Source: JAWQFO01 sp033436665 (GTDB lineage Bacteria > Pseudomonadota > Alphaproteobacteria > Rhodobacterales > Rhodobacteraceae). Taken from it: 64,000 bases of DNA. The DNA is taken from assembly GCF_033436665.1 (NCBI RefSeq), contig NZ_JAWQFO010000005.1, positions 1 through 64,000 of the forward strand, read 5' to 3'. Within the stretch, counting starts at the first letter, position 1; each line of letters opens with the position of its first letter. The notes under the pieces are model-generated. The model was not told where the DNA came from. It saw only the letters and a list, made by a program, of their open reading frames with translations, and searched no databases. The translations under genes were made by a program, and so were the position numbers. Positions 8,954 to 18,375 of the stretch are shown here, piece by piece.

Positions 8954-8967
8954 TCTGAACGAAAAAC

Positions 8968-8995
8968 GGAGAGCGCGCGTTTGCGCGCGCTCTCC
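8968..8995 (+). terminator. Intercistronic stem-loop after the binding-protein gene
   Basis: GGAGAGCGCGCG (8968-8979), loop TTTG, and CGCGCGCTCTCC (8984-8995) form a perfect 12-bp hairpin between the binding-protein gene and the first permease gene. There is no U-tract. Such hairpins commonly protect the upstream message and attenuate read-through, giving more binding protein than permease. The AGGAGG for the permease follows directly. Confidence 0.7.
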
Positions 8996-9013
8996 ATCAG
9001 GAGGAAACCCGAC

Positions 9014-9928
9014 ATGACATACACCGCGTCCGCGCCCCGGGACCGCGCGAGCACCAGAAAGGTGGACTGGTTGCAGGACGCGCTGCCCAAGCTCGTCCTC
9101 AGCCCAAGCCTCGCGATCGTTCTGGTCTTCGTCTACGGGTTCATCCTCTTCACCTTCTACCTGTCCTTCACCGACAGCCGCATCCTGCCGTCCTTCGGCT
9201 GGGTCGGATGGCAGAACTACGACCGGCTGTTCTCGATCCGCGAGTGGGACATCGCGGTGGTGAACGTCCTGATCTTTGGCGGTCTCTACATCGCGATCTG
9301 TTGCATCCTCGGCCTCCTGCTCGCGATCCTGCTCGACCAGAAGATCCGCGCCGAAGGCTTCATCCGTACGGTTTATCTCTACCCGATGGCGCTGAGCTTC
9401 ATCGTGACAGGCATCGCGTGGAAATGGTTCCTCGATCCCGGCATCGGGTTGCAGGCGGTGGTGCGCTCCTGGGGCTGGGAAAGCTTCACCTTCACCTGGA
9501 TCAAGGACAGCGACATGGCGATCTATACCATCGTCATCGCCGCGGTCTGGCAGACCAGCGGTTTCGTGATGGCGATGTTCCTCGCCGGGCTGCGCGGTAT
9601 CGACAACGAGGTGATGAAGGCCGCGCAGATCGACGGCGCCTCCACCGTGGCGCTGTATCGCCGGATCATCATCCCACAGCTCAGACCGGCCTTCATGTCG
9701 GCGTTCGTCGTGCTCGCGCACATGGCGATCAAGTCCTACGACCTGATCATCGCGCTGACCGGCGGCGGCCCCGGCTCGGCGACCGCGATGCCCGCGACCT
9801 TCATGTATTCCTACACCTTCACCCGCAACCAGATGGGGATCGGGGCGGCGTCGGCGGTGATCATGCTGATGTCGATCGCTGCGATCATGGTGCCCTATAT
9901 CTACTCCGAACTCAGGGAGAAGTCGTGA
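9014..9928 (+). CDS. CUT1 sugar ABC transporter, permease 1
   Basis: This 304-aa inner-membrane permease resembles MalF/UgpA. Hydrophobic segments begin around residue 27 (LVLSPSLAIVLVFVYGFILF) and continue through six predicted helices. The cytoplasmic EAA-loop motif is present as EVMKAAQIDGAS...IIIPQLRP. ATG at 9014 is preferred over an in-frame ATG at 8981, which lies inside the hairpin; AGGAGG stands 9-14 bases upstream of 9014. The stop overlaps the next start by one base (TGATG). It pairs with the second permease and the ATPase below. Confidence 0.9.
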   Translation: MTYTASAPRDRASTRKVDWLQDALPKLVLSPSLAIVLVFVYGFILFTFYLSFTDSRILPSFGWVGWQNYDRLFSIREWDIAVVNVLIFGGLYIAICCILGLLLAILLDQKIRAEGFIRTVYLYPMALSFIVTGIAWKWFLDPGIGLQAVVRSWGWESFTFTWIKDSDMAIYTIVIAAVWQTSGFVMAMFLAGLRGIDNEVMKAAQIDGASTVALYRRIIIPQLRPAFMSAFVVLAHMAIKSYDLIIALTGGGPGSATAMPATFMYSYTFTRNQMGIGAASAVIMLMSIAAIMVPYIYSELREKS

Positions 9929-10812
9929 TGGCCGGGTCCGCCGCTTCTCAGCAGGTCGTGCGCACCGGTGCCGGCGCCCGGTTCGTGATCTACGTCATCC
10001 TGACGCTCTTCTGCCTTTACTACCTGCTGCCGCTCTACGTCATGGTGGTCAACTCGCTGAAACCGCTCAGCGAGATCACTGCCGGCGGCATGATGGCGCT
10101 GCCGAACGAGTGGACCGTTGCGCCGTGGGCCAGCGCCTGGTCGACGGCGCAGGTCGGTGTCGAGGCCACGGGACTGCGTCCCTATTTTCTCAACTCGATC
10201 CTGATGGTCGTGCCGGCCGTCGCCCTGTCGACCATCCTTGGTGCGCTCAACGGCTACGTGCTGACCAAGTGGCGGTTCCGCGGCGATACGATCATCTTCG
10301 GCCTGCTGCTCTTCGGATGCTTCATCCCGTTCCAGATGGTTCTGATCCCGATGGCGCGGATGCTGGGCCTGATGGGGCTGGCCGGATCCGTGCCGGGGCT
10401 GATCTTCGTCCACCTCGTCTACGGCATCGGCTTCTCGACGCTCTACTTCAAGAATTACTACCAGCAATTCCCGACCGAGCTGGTGCGCGCGGCGATGATC
10501 GACGGGGCGGGGTTCTTCACCATCTTCCGGCGGATCATGCTGCCGGCCTCGGGGCCGATCGCCGTGGTCTGCATCATCTGGCAGTTCACCAACATCTGGA
10601 ACGACTTCCTGTTCGGGGCCTCGTTCTCGGACTTCGACAGCCAGCCGATGACCGTCGCGCTCAACAACCTCGTGCAATCCTCTACCGGGGTGAAGGAATA
10701 CAACGTGCATTTCGCCGGCGCGATCCTCGCCGCGCTTCCCACGCTTCTCGTCTACATCGTCGCGGGCCGCTACTTCGTCCGCGGGCTGATGGCAGGCTCT
10801 GTGAAAGGATAA
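9928..10812 (+). CDS. CUT1 sugar ABC transporter, permease 2
   Basis: This 294-aa inner-membrane permease resembles MalG/UgpE, with a first helix at about residues 17-37 and the EAA loop ELVRAAMIDGAGF...MLPASGP near the C-terminal third. The frame is open upstream to 9208, but that part overlaps the first permease out of frame; the ATG at 9928, coupled to the previous stop, fits the family start. It forms the membrane channel with permease 1 and is energised by the ATPase 5 nt downstream. Confidence 0.9.
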   Translation: MAGSAASQQVVRTGAGARFVIYVILTLFCLYYLLPLYVMVVNSLKPLSEITAGGMMALPNEWTVAPWASAWSTAQVGVEATGLRPYFLNSILMVVPAVALSTILGALNGYVLTKWRFRGDTIIFGLLLFGCFIPFQMVLIPMARMLGLMGLAGSVPGLIFVHLVYGIGFSTLYFKNYYQQFPTELVRAAMIDGAGFFTIFRRIMLPASGPIAVVCIIWQFTNIWNDFLFGASFSDFDSQPMTVALNNLVQSSTGVKEYNVHFAGAILAALPTLLVYIVAGRYFVRGLMAGSVKG

Positions 10813-10817
10813 CCGAG

Positions 10818-11933
10818 ATGGGTTTTCTCGACATCAAGCAGGCGACCAAGTCCTACGGGGCGGTAAAGGTGCTGCATGAAACCGACATCTCGGTCGAAGA
10901 AGGCGAGTTCCTTGTGCTGGTCGGCCCTTCGGGCTGCGGCAAGTCCACGCTGCTCAACATGATCGCCGGGCTGGAGGAGGTCACCACCGGAGACATCGCG
11001 ATCCGCGGCCAGTCGATGGCGGGTGTGAAGCCTGCGGATCGCAACATCGCGATGGTGTTCCAGTCCTACGCGCTCTACCCGACGATGAACGTCCGCGAGA
11101 ACATTGCCTTCGGCCTCGAAATGCACGGCGTGCCCAAGCCCGAGCGCAAAAAGGCGGTGGCGCAGGTCGCAGACCTTCTGCAGATCGGCCACCTTCTCGA
11201 CCGCAAACCGGGCCAGCTTTCGGGCGGCCAGCGCCAGCGCGTCGCCATGGGCCGGGCGCTGGTGCGCGATCCGGACGTGTTTCTCTTCGACGAGCCGTTG
11301 TCGAACCTCGACGCCAAGCTGCGCGTCGACATGCGCACCGAGATCAAGAAGCTGCACCAGAAGCTCGGCACGACCATCGTCTACGTGACCCATGACCAGA
11401 TCGAGGCGCTGACGCTCTCGACGCGCATCGCGGTGATGTACGGCGGCCATGTCCAGCAACTCGGCACGCCGAAGGAGATCTACGACCGTCCCGCAAACAT
11501 GTTCGTCGCTGGTTTCATGGGCTCGCCATCAATGAATCTTTTTCCGGCCACCGTGGCCGAAGAGAACGGGAAAGCGGTTGCCACGGTCTCGCTGAGCGGC
11601 GGGTCCGCGGTCAGCCTGCCGTTCCCGGGGAACAGCGGGATGTCCGGCCACGCGGGGCGCGAGATCATGTTGGGTATCCGACCCGAAGCGATCACCGATC
11701 CCGATGGTGCCGACCGCAACGGCATGGCAGTGCACCACATCGAGGCGAAAGTCGAGGTGACCGAACCCGCCGGCTCGGACACCTTCGTGGTCACGCATCT
11801 CGGCGGCAAGGAGGTCACCGGCCGCTTCCGCGCCGATGTCGACGTCAGCCCGGGCAAGGTGTTTCCCTTTGCTATCAACATGGACAAGGCCGTGGCCTTC
11901 GACCCCGAGACGGAGCAACGCATCTCGGCATGA
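10818..11933 (+). CDS. CUT1 sugar ABC transporter, ATP-binding subunit (MalK/UgpC type)
   Basis: This 371-aa ATPase has Walker A GPSGCGKST (36-44), Q-loop FQSYALYP, signature LSGGQRQR, Walker B VFLFDEP and the switch histidine in VTHDQ. About 130 C-terminal residues form the regulatory/TOBE part normal for the family. It powers the two permeases upstream. Its stop overlaps the first GMC oxidoreductase start (ATGA), which ties transporter and catabolic enzymes into one transcript. Confidence 0.93.
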   Translation: MGFLDIKQATKSYGAVKVLHETDISVEEGEFLVLVGPSGCGKSTLLNMIAGLEEVTTGDIAIRGQSMAGVKPADRNIAMVFQSYALYPTMNVRENIAFGLEMHGVPKPERKKAVAQVADLLQIGHLLDRKPGQLSGGQRQRVAMGRALVRDPDVFLFDEPLSNLDAKLRVDMRTEIKKLHQKLGTTIVYVTHDQIEALTLSTRIAVMYGGHVQQLGTPKEIYDRPANMFVAGFMGSPSMNLFPATVAEENGKAVATVSLSGGSAVSLPFPGNSGMSGHAGREIMLGIRPEAITDPDGADRNGMAVHHIEAKVEVTEPAGSDTFVVTHLGGKEVTGRFRADVDVSPGKVFPFAINMDKAVAFDPETEQRISA

Positions 11934-13423
11934 CGGAGGCGGCCGACATCATCGTCATCGGCTCCGGCATGGGCGGCGCAACCCTGGCTGCGGCCCTCGC
12001 CGGGTCCGGTCGTCGCATCCTGATCCTGGAGCGCGGCGAACACCTGCGTCCCTCGGTCCATGACCGGAGCGACAGGTCGATCTTCGTCGACGGTCATTAC
12101 CGGCCCGACGAGGAATGGCTCGATGGCGAGGGAAAGCCGTTCAACCCGGGCAACTACTATTTCGTCGGCGGAAACTCCAAGTTCTACGGTGCGGTGCTGT
12201 TGCGCTACCGGGCCGAGGATTTCTCACCGATCACGCACATCGGCGGCACCACACCCGGCTGGCCGATCTCCTATGACGAGCTGGAGCCGTTCTACGGCCG
12301 GGCCGAGAAACTCTACCAGGTCCGTGGCGAGCTCGGCGCCGACCCGACCGAGCCGCCGCACGCGCACCCCTATCCGCACCCTCCGGTGCCCGAGGAACCC
12401 GAAATCGCCGACTTGCGAGCGCGGCTATCATCGGCCGGATTGCATCCGAGCGCCCTCCCGCTTGGTGTCGATCTCGGCCGGTGGCTGTCGCGGGGATCGA
12501 CGCCCTGGGATGCCTTTCCGGACGTGGACGGCGGCAAGCTGGACGCGGAATCCGCCGCGCTTGCAAAGGCGCTCCGGCACAACACGGTGTCCCTGCGCAC
12601 CGGGGCGAAGGTCGCGCGCATCCTGACCGGTGCGGGCAACGCCGTGACGGGCGTCGAACTGGACACCGGAGAGGTGCTGACTGCCTCGACCGTCGTGCTT
12701 GCAGCCGGGGCGGTGCAGAGCGCAGCGCTGCTGCTGGCCTCGGCGGACGCGGCAAATCCCGCCGGGATCGCAAACCGGTCCGACCAGGTCGGGCGGAACT
12801 TCATGAACCACAATTGTTCGGCCGTCCTCGCGTTGCACCCGTTCCGGCGCAACGGGTCGGTCTACCAGAAGACGTTGGCCCTGAACGACTTCTACCTGAC
12901 CGGCGGGCCCGGCGGCGAACCGCTGGGCAATATCCAGCTTCTGGGCAAGATTTCGGGTCCGATCCTGCAATCGGCCTCTTCCCTGCCCGGACCGCTGGCG
13001 AACTGGATCGCGGCCCGCTCGGTCGACGTCTACGCCATGTCCGAGGACCTGCCGGACCCGGACAGCCGGGTGCGCCTGAAGGACGGCCGGATCGTGCTCG
13101 ACTGGAAACGCTCGAACTGGGAGGCGCATGTCGCTCTGGTGAAAAAGATCAAGAGCGTGCTGCGCAAGGCCGGCTACCCGGTCGTGCTGTCGCGCGCCTT
13201 CGACCGGCGCACGCCCTCGCACCAGTGCGGCACGGCGCGGATGGGAAGCGATCCCGCCAGCAGCGTCGTCGATACGTACTGCCGCAGCCACGATCACCCC
13301 AACCTCTACATTGCCGACGCCTCGGTCCTGCCGACCTCGGCGGCGGTGAACCCTGCCCTTACCGTCGCGGCGCTTGCGATGCGCGCGGCGGACCATATCG
13401 CACATGAACGTCAGGCGGCCTGA
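11930..13423 (+). CDS. GMC-family FAD oxidoreductase (first copy)
   Basis: This 497-aa flavoprotein has the N-terminal Rossmann motif IVIGSGMGGA and ends with the GMC C-terminal block: a histidine in SHQCGTARMG and the NPALTVAALAMRAADHI tail. Members oxidise alcohols, sugars or polyols, often passing electrons to a quinone or cytochrome. There is no obvious Sec or Tat signal. It differs strongly from the second GMC enzyme next to it, so the pair is not a recent duplication. Coupling to the ABC ATPase suggests it acts on the imported compound. Confidence 0.87.
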   Translation: MTEAADIIVIGSGMGGATLAAALAGSGRRILILERGEHLRPSVHDRSDRSIFVDGHYRPDEEWLDGEGKPFNPGNYYFVGGNSKFYGAVLLRYRAEDFSPITHIGGTTPGWPISYDELEPFYGRAEKLYQVRGELGADPTEPPHAHPYPHPPVPEEPEIADLRARLSSAGLHPSALPLGVDLGRWLSRGSTPWDAFPDVDGGKLDAESAALAKALRHNTVSLRTGAKVARILTGAGNAVTGVELDTGEVLTASTVVLAAGAVQSAALLLASADAANPAGIANRSDQVGRNFMNHNCSAVLALHPFRRNGSVYQKTLALNDFYLTGGPGGEPLGNIQLLGKISGPILQSASSLPGPLANWIAARSVDVYAMSEDLPDPDSRVRLKDGRIVLDWKRSNWEAHVALVKKIKSVLRKAGYPVVLSRAFDRRTPSHQCGTARMGSDPASSVVDTYCRSHDHPNLYIADASVLPTSAAVNPALTVAALAMRAADHIAHERQAA

Positions 13424-13457
13424 CACAAGACCCGCCTGCCGTTTCGAGGACTGAACG

Positions 13458-15047
13458 ATGACCGAAGGCTACGATTTCATCATCATCGGCGGAGGCTCGG
13501 CCGGCTCGGTCCTCGCAGGTCGGCTTTCGGAGAATCCCGACGCTCGGGTGTTGCTGCTGGAAGCCGGCGGCAGCGACCGGCACCCGTTCTACCACCTGCC
13601 AGCCGGGTTCGCGAAGATGACCAAGGGCATCGGGTCTTGGGGCTGGGACACGGTCCCGCAGCGCCACATGAAGGGAAAAGTGTTCCGCTACACGCAGGCC
13701 AAGGTGATCGGCGGCGGCTCGGCGATCAATGCCCAGATCTACACGCGCGGCAATGCGCAGGATTACGATGACTGGCGGCAGATGGGCTGCGAGGGCTGGA
13801 GCTACGAGGACGTGCTGCCCTATTTCCGCAAGGCCGAGGACAACGAGACCCACGAGAACCGCTATCACGGCACGGGCGGACCCCTGGGCGTCAGCGAGCC
13901 GCGCGCGCCCCTGCCGATCTGCGAGGCCTATTTCGAAGCGGCGGCGAAGCTGGGCATCCCGCGCAACAGGGACGTCAACGGAGAGAAGCAGGACGGTGCC
14001 TGCTATTACCAGCTGACCCAGCGCAACGCGCGGCGGTCGTCTGCGGCGATGGCCTATGTCGCGCCGAACCGGAACCGCGCGAACCTCGAGGTGCGACTCG
14101 GCGCGCAGGTCCGCAGGCTCATCGTCGAGACCGGGCGCGCCACGGGAGTCGAGCTTCTGGACGGCACGCGGCTGACGGCGGACCGCGAGGTGCTGCTGTG
14201 CTCGGGCGCCATCGGTTCGCCGCGGTTGTTGCAGCTGTCGGGGATCGGCCCGGCAGATCACCTCGAGCCTCTGGGGATCGACGTGGTCCTCGACCAGCCC
14301 GGGGTCGGCGCGAACCTTCAGGACCACCTCGATCTCTACTGCATCAGTGAACTCAGCGGGCCACACAGCTATGACCGCTACACCCGTCCGCACTGGGCCG
14401 CGCTCGCGGGGTTGCGCTACCTCTTTGGGCGCAAGGGGCCGGTCGCCTCGTCGCTCTTCGAGACGGGTGGGTTCTGGTATGCCGACCCCGGTGCACGCTC
14501 GCCGGACCTGCAGCTGCATCTCGGTCTCGGGACCGGGATCGAGCATGGCGTCGCCTCGATGCCGCAGGGCGGGGTGACCTTGAATTCGTGCTACCTGCGT
14601 CCACGGTCGCGCGGGACGGTGCGCCTGCAAAGCACCGATCCGGCCAGTGCGCCGCTGATCGACCCGAACTACCTTGCCGATCCGCTCGACCGGGAAATGA
14701 CGATCCGCGGGCTGAAACTGACACAGGAGATCCTCGCGCAGGAGCCGCTGCAGAAATACATCCTGGCCGAGCGTCTGCCCGGCCCGGAGGTCAGAACCGA
14801 CCAGGACTATTTCGACTTCATCTGCGTGCATTCGAAGACCTCGCACCATTGCGCCGGCACTTGCCGCATGGGTGTCGACGATGCCGCGGTGGTGGACACG
14901 CGCCTGCGGTTCAACGGCATCGACGGTCTCAGGGTCGTGGACAACTCGATCATGCCGACGGTCATCTCGTCGAACACCAACGCCGCGGCCATCATGATCG
15001 GCGAGAAGGCCGCCGACATGATCAAGGCCGACAACGGGATGGGCTGA
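13458..15047 (+). CDS. GMC-family oxidoreductase, choline/alcohol dehydrogenase-like
   Basis: This 529-aa flavoprotein is of the BetA/alcohol dehydrogenase branch. It has FIIIGGGSAGSVLAGRL at the N-terminus, the GMC signature AKVIGGGSAINAQIYTRG, GSPRLLQLSGIGP, and the C-terminal SHHCAGTCRMG and NTNAAAIMIGEKAADMI segments bearing the active-site histidine and asparagine. It should oxidise a primary alcohol to an aldehyde, which the aldehyde dehydrogenase at 6124-7650 could then oxidise. It lies 34 nt after the first GMC gene. The substrate is unknown; choline is possible by family but not supported by the neighbours. Confidence 0.87.
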   Translation: MTEGYDFIIIGGGSAGSVLAGRLSENPDARVLLLEAGGSDRHPFYHLPAGFAKMTKGIGSWGWDTVPQRHMKGKVFRYTQAKVIGGGSAINAQIYTRGNAQDYDDWRQMGCEGWSYEDVLPYFRKAEDNETHENRYHGTGGPLGVSEPRAPLPICEAYFEAAAKLGIPRNRDVNGEKQDGACYYQLTQRNARRSSAAMAYVAPNRNRANLEVRLGAQVRRLIVETGRATGVELLDGTRLTADREVLLCSGAIGSPRLLQLSGIGPADHLEPLGIDVVLDQPGVGANLQDHLDLYCISELSGPHSYDRYTRPHWAALAGLRYLFGRKGPVASSLFETGGFWYADPGARSPDLQLHLGLGTGIEHGVASMPQGGVTLNSCYLRPRSRGTVRLQSTDPASAPLIDPNYLADPLDREMTIRGLKLTQEILAQEPLQKYILAERLPGPEVRTDQDYFDFICVHSKTSHHCAGTCRMGVDDAAVVDTRLRFNGIDGLRVVDNSIMPTVISSNTNAAAIMIGEKAADMIKADNGMG

Positions 15048-15154
15048 GGATGCCGCGTCGCACGTTCCCCGTCTCCAGAATGCCCATCGCCGTGCAATTG
15101 CCGCGAAGCGTCGGTGTCGCAACCGACCCGGGACGGGGGTGAGACAGGACGATC

Positions 15155-16159
15155 ATGGCCCGCCGACCGACCATCATCGACGTTGCCCGCGAAGCCGGTG
15201 TCTCCAAATCGACCGTGAGCCTCGTTCTGCAGAACAGCCCGACCGTGCGCGAGGAAACCCGCAAGCAAGTGCGCGAGGTCATGGCGCGGATCGGGTACGT
15301 CTACAACCGCGCTGCAGCGAACATGCGGATGTCGAACGCGGGGCTAATGGGGCTCGTGATCAACGATCTGCGCAATCCGTTCTTCACGCAATTCGCCACC
15401 TCGCTGCAAATGGCGCTGTCGGCGCGCGGCTACTCGGCCGTTGTGGCCAACACCGACGAGGATCCGGCGCTGCAGGCGCAGGTGGTGGGCGCAATGATCG
15501 AGCATGGCGTGTCGGCAATGATCATGTCGCCGGTCTACGGCGGCGAGGCCAAGACCTTCGACACGCTTGCGCTGGCCGGCATTCCGTCGATGCAGGTGCT
15601 GCGCAAGGTCGAGCCCCGCACGGACCTCTTCCCCTTCGCGGCGCCCGACTATGCCGCAGGCAGCCGGCTGGCCACCGAACACCTGCTGCGCGGCGGCGCG
15701 CGGCGGATTGCCTTCGTTGGCGGCGGTGCGGGCCTTTCGGTCACGCGCGAACGCATGTCGGGCTATCTCGCGGCGCTGGAGCTGGCCGGTTTGCAGCCGC
15801 TGGTGCTGCCGGGACGCGCCACGCGGGCATTCGGGCGCGACGCGGCCCTGCGTCTTGCCGCCGACAACCCGGAGGTCGATGCGGTGATCGCCTTCAACGA
15901 TCAGGTCGCCATCGGGATCCTGTCCGGCTGCGCCGAGATCGGCCGAACCGTGGGAGATGCGCTGAAAGTCGTCGGCTTCGACGATATCGAGGAAGCGGCC
16001 CAGACCTGGCCCCCGCTGAGTTCTGTGCGCTGCGATGTCGACGGGTTCGGCAGGTGGATTGCGGACACGATCCTGTCCTGGCTCGAGGACGGAAAAACCC
16101 CGCCGCCCGAGGCACGCACGCCGGTGGACCTGGTCGTGCGCGGATCGAGCGGAGGCTGA
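15155..16159 (+). CDS. LacI-family transcriptional regulator
   Basis: This 334-aa repressor has an N-terminal helix-turn-helix (TIIDVAREAGVSKSTVSLVL, about 6-25) and a hinge helix, followed by a periplasmic-binding-protein-like effector domain (GLVINDLRNPFF onward). It lies 107 nt after the second GMC gene in the same direction and probably senses the substrate or an intermediate. The palindromes at 3728-3767 have LacI-type CG centres and are its best candidate sites. No matching palindrome was found in its own upstream gap (15048-15154). Confidence 0.92.
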   Translation: MARRPTIIDVAREAGVSKSTVSLVLQNSPTVREETRKQVREVMARIGYVYNRAAANMRMSNAGLMGLVINDLRNPFFTQFATSLQMALSARGYSAVVANTDEDPALQAQVVGAMIEHGVSAMIMSPVYGGEAKTFDTLALAGIPSMQVLRKVEPRTDLFPFAAPDYAAGSRLATEHLLRGGARRIAFVGGGAGLSVTRERMSGYLAALELAGLQPLVLPGRATRAFGRDAALRLAADNPEVDAVIAFNDQVAIGILSGCAEIGRTVGDALKVVGFDDIEEAAQTWPPLSSVRCDVDGFGRWIADTILSWLEDGKTPPPEARTPVDLVVRGSSGG

Positions 16160-16235
16160 CGCCGTGCTGCGAACCGCCCCGCGAAACTGAGAATGAGACT
16201 GGCTGGCACCCGATGCCGGCAACCCGGAGAGCAAG

Positions 16236-18317
16236 ATGGACAGCACCGTACCCCAGCACATTCTCGACGCGCTGACCGATGTCGACATGCCGCGCCTGCC
16301 GCCGGAGGATCCGGCGTCCGCGCATGTCGAGGTCGCGGGTCTGCGCCTGCCGGTATACCGCTCGGGCTGCGTGGTCGTCGGCAGCGGTGCCGCTGGGCTA
16401 CGCACCGCCGTCGAACTGCACCGCCGGGGCGGCGATGTCAGCGTGCTCAGCCAGAGTGCATGGGGCGGCACTTCGGCCTGTTCGGGGTCGGACAAGCAGA
16501 CGCTGCATACCGCAAACACCGCCGCAACCGGCGACGACCTCATGGCAATGGCACGGGCCATCCGCTCGGGCGGCGCCATGGACGCGGACACGGCCTATAT
16601 CGAGGCGGTGGGATCGCCACGCATGATGGCCTCGCTGCAATACCTCGGCCTGCCGCTGCCGCAGGACACGTTGGGCGGCACGCTGCGCTACCAGACCGAC
16701 CACGACGAGACCGGGCGCGCGACAAGCTGCGGCCCGCGGACCTCGCGCCTGATGGTCAAGGTTCTGGCCGAAGAGGCGATCCGGCTGGGCGTGCCGATCC
16801 ACAACCAGACGACAGCCGCCCGCCTTCTGATGGAGAACGACGGACGGTCGGACCGCGTGCGCGGGGTTCTGGCCTTCCGCAATCGAGACCGGGATGCAGC
16901 GAACCCGACGGGTCTTGCCGTCTTCCTGGCCCCTGTCGTCGTCCTGGCCGCCGGCGGCCCGGGCGAGCTTTACCGCGACAGCGTGTATCCCAACGGCTGC
17001 TTCGGCGTTCTGGGCCTCGCGCTGGAGGCCGGGCTCGAACTCGTGAACCTGACCGAAAGCCAGTTCGGAATCGGAACCCGCCGCGAGAGCTTCCCGTGGA
17101 ACCTGTCGGGCACCTACGTTCAGTCGATCCCGCATATCTACTCGGTCGATGCCGACGGGAACGAGCATCATTTCCTCGCCGACTGCTACCGCACTACGCA
17201 GGAACTGGCCTCGAACGTCTTCCGCAAGGGCTATCAATGGCCGTTCCACGCCACGCGGATGCTCGATTTCGCCTCCAGCCTCGTCGATCTTGCGGTCTGG
17301 CGCGAAGGTCAGGCCGGGCGCCGGGTGTTCATGGATTTCAATCGCAATCCGCTGCCGGTGCCGGGAGACGAACCCTTCAGCCTCGACCGGCTGGACGAGG
17401 ATGTGGCGCGCTATCTCGGTACGGCCGGTGCCACCCAGGCCAGCCCGATCGAACGGCTGCGCCACATGAACCCGCTCGCGATCGAACTCTACAGGCGCTA
17501 CAAGGTCGACATCGCCGCCGAGCCGCTGGAGTTCGCGGTCAACAACCAGCACATGAATGGCGGGATCGCGGTCGACACCTGGGGGCGGACCATCGTTCCG
17601 GGCGTCTACGCCGCAGGCGAGGCCGCGGGCACCCACGGCGTCACACGGCCGGGGGGTGCTGCGCTGAATGCCGGGCAGGTGTTCGGCACCCGCATCGGCG
17701 AACATATCGGCGCATCGGGGGCGGCGAAGGCATCCGCTGCCGGCTTTCCGCAGTCGGCTGTCGAAAGCGCGGTGGCGGCCATCACCGCGATCCTTGGCCC
17801 GCAGAGCCCGCACGAAATATCCGACGTCCGTGCGGAAGTTCAGGCCCGGATGAGCGACAGCGCCGGGCTGATCTGCGACGGCGAAAGCGTCGCACAGGCG
17901 AGGAAGGCGGCGATGTCCCTGAACGCCTCGATCCGGACATCGGGCATCGCGACCTCGCGCGATGCCGAGGCGTCGCGTGCCGTCCAGTGGCAGCAGATGG
18001 CGCTGGCGTCCGAAGCTGTTCTGACGGCGCTCGATCACTACATCTCCGCCGGGGGCGGCAGCCGTGGGGCGCGTGCAATCCGCGATCCGAAGGGAGAATC
18101 GCTTCCGCTGGCAAGATCCGGTGCGCTGGAAGACTTCCGCTTCCGCAACGAGCGCGCGGCGGACCGGGACGAGCAGATCGTCGTTCGCAAGGATGGTGAT
18201 GATTTCACGGTATCGACGCGGCGCAACCGCACATTCGACGAAGACGCCAGGTCGTTCTTCGAGCGCGACTGGCCCGCGTCTCTGACCGGTGCCATCTACG
18301 ATCTGGACCGGGAATAA
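16236..18317 (+). CDS. FAD-binding protein of the fumarate reductase/L-aspartate oxidase flavoprotein family
   Basis: This 693-aa flavoprotein has a Rossmann motif at about residue 47 (CVVVGSGAAGLR), the flavin-site SGSDKQTLH region and the conserved late motif NNQHMNGGIAVDTWGR...GVYAAGEAAGTHGVTRPGGAAL. It ends with a C-terminal helical domain like that of SdhA/FrdA/NadB. No iron-sulfur or membrane-anchor partner genes are adjacent, so it is not a complete succinate dehydrogenase. It could dehydrogenate or reduce a C-C bond of a pathway intermediate. It lies 76 nt after the LacI gene, with GGAGAG before the ATG. The reaction is not identifiable. Confidence 0.8.
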   Translation: MDSTVPQHILDALTDVDMPRLPPEDPASAHVEVAGLRLPVYRSGCVVVGSGAAGLRTAVELHRRGGDVSVLSQSAWGGTSACSGSDKQTLHTANTAATGDDLMAMARAIRSGGAMDADTAYIEAVGSPRMMASLQYLGLPLPQDTLGGTLRYQTDHDETGRATSCGPRTSRLMVKVLAEEAIRLGVPIHNQTTAARLLMENDGRSDRVRGVLAFRNRDRDAANPTGLAVFLAPVVVLAAGGPGELYRDSVYPNGCFGVLGLALEAGLELVNLTESQFGIGTRRESFPWNLSGTYVQSIPHIYSVDADGNEHHFLADCYRTTQELASNVFRKGYQWPFHATRMLDFASSLVDLAVWREGQAGRRVFMDFNRNPLPVPGDEPFSLDRLDEDVARYLGTAGATQASPIERLRHMNPLAIELYRRYKVDIAAEPLEFAVNNQHMNGGIAVDTWGRTIVPGVYAAGEAAGTHGVTRPGGAALNAGQVFGTRIGEHIGASGAAKASAAGFPQSAVESAVAAITAILGPQSPHEISDVRAEVQARMSDSAGLICDGESVAQARKAAMSLNASIRTSGIATSRDAEASRAVQWQQMALASEAVLTALDHYISAGGGSRGARAIRDPKGESLPLARSGALEDFRFRNERAADRDEQIVVRKDGDDFTVSTRRNRTFDEDARSFFERDWPASLTGAIYDLDRE

Positions 18318-18348
18318 CGCGGAACGGGATCGGGCGGGCCTATGCCAT

Positions 18349-18375
18349 GATCTGATCCTGCCGCCGGATCAGGTC
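18349..18375. terminator. Terminator-like hairpin between convergent genes
   Basis: GATCTGATCC (18349-18358) pairs with GGATCAGGTC (18366-18375), ten base pairs including one wobble, with a 7-nt loop. It sits between the end of the FrdA-like gene and the stop of the convergent gatZ-like gene, whose stop codon (18369-18371) lies inside the stem. There is no U-tract, so rho-independent action is uncertain. Confidence 0.5.

Noticed and set aside
7697..9721. 674-codon minus-strand frame opposite the sugar binding protein and permease
   Set aside because: Antisense to well-supported genes, no domain recognised; the same applies to the long antisense frames at 29772-32183, 33051-35459 and 59303-61729.
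11930..15047. Recent tandem duplication of GMC oxidoreductases
   Set aside because: Apart from the shared FAD and C-terminal family motifs the two proteins differ in length and sequence throughout, so they belong to different branches.
16236..18317. Succinate dehydrogenase or fumarate reductase operon
   Set aside because: Only the flavoprotein homologue is present; no iron-sulfur or membrane-anchor subunit genes lie next to it.
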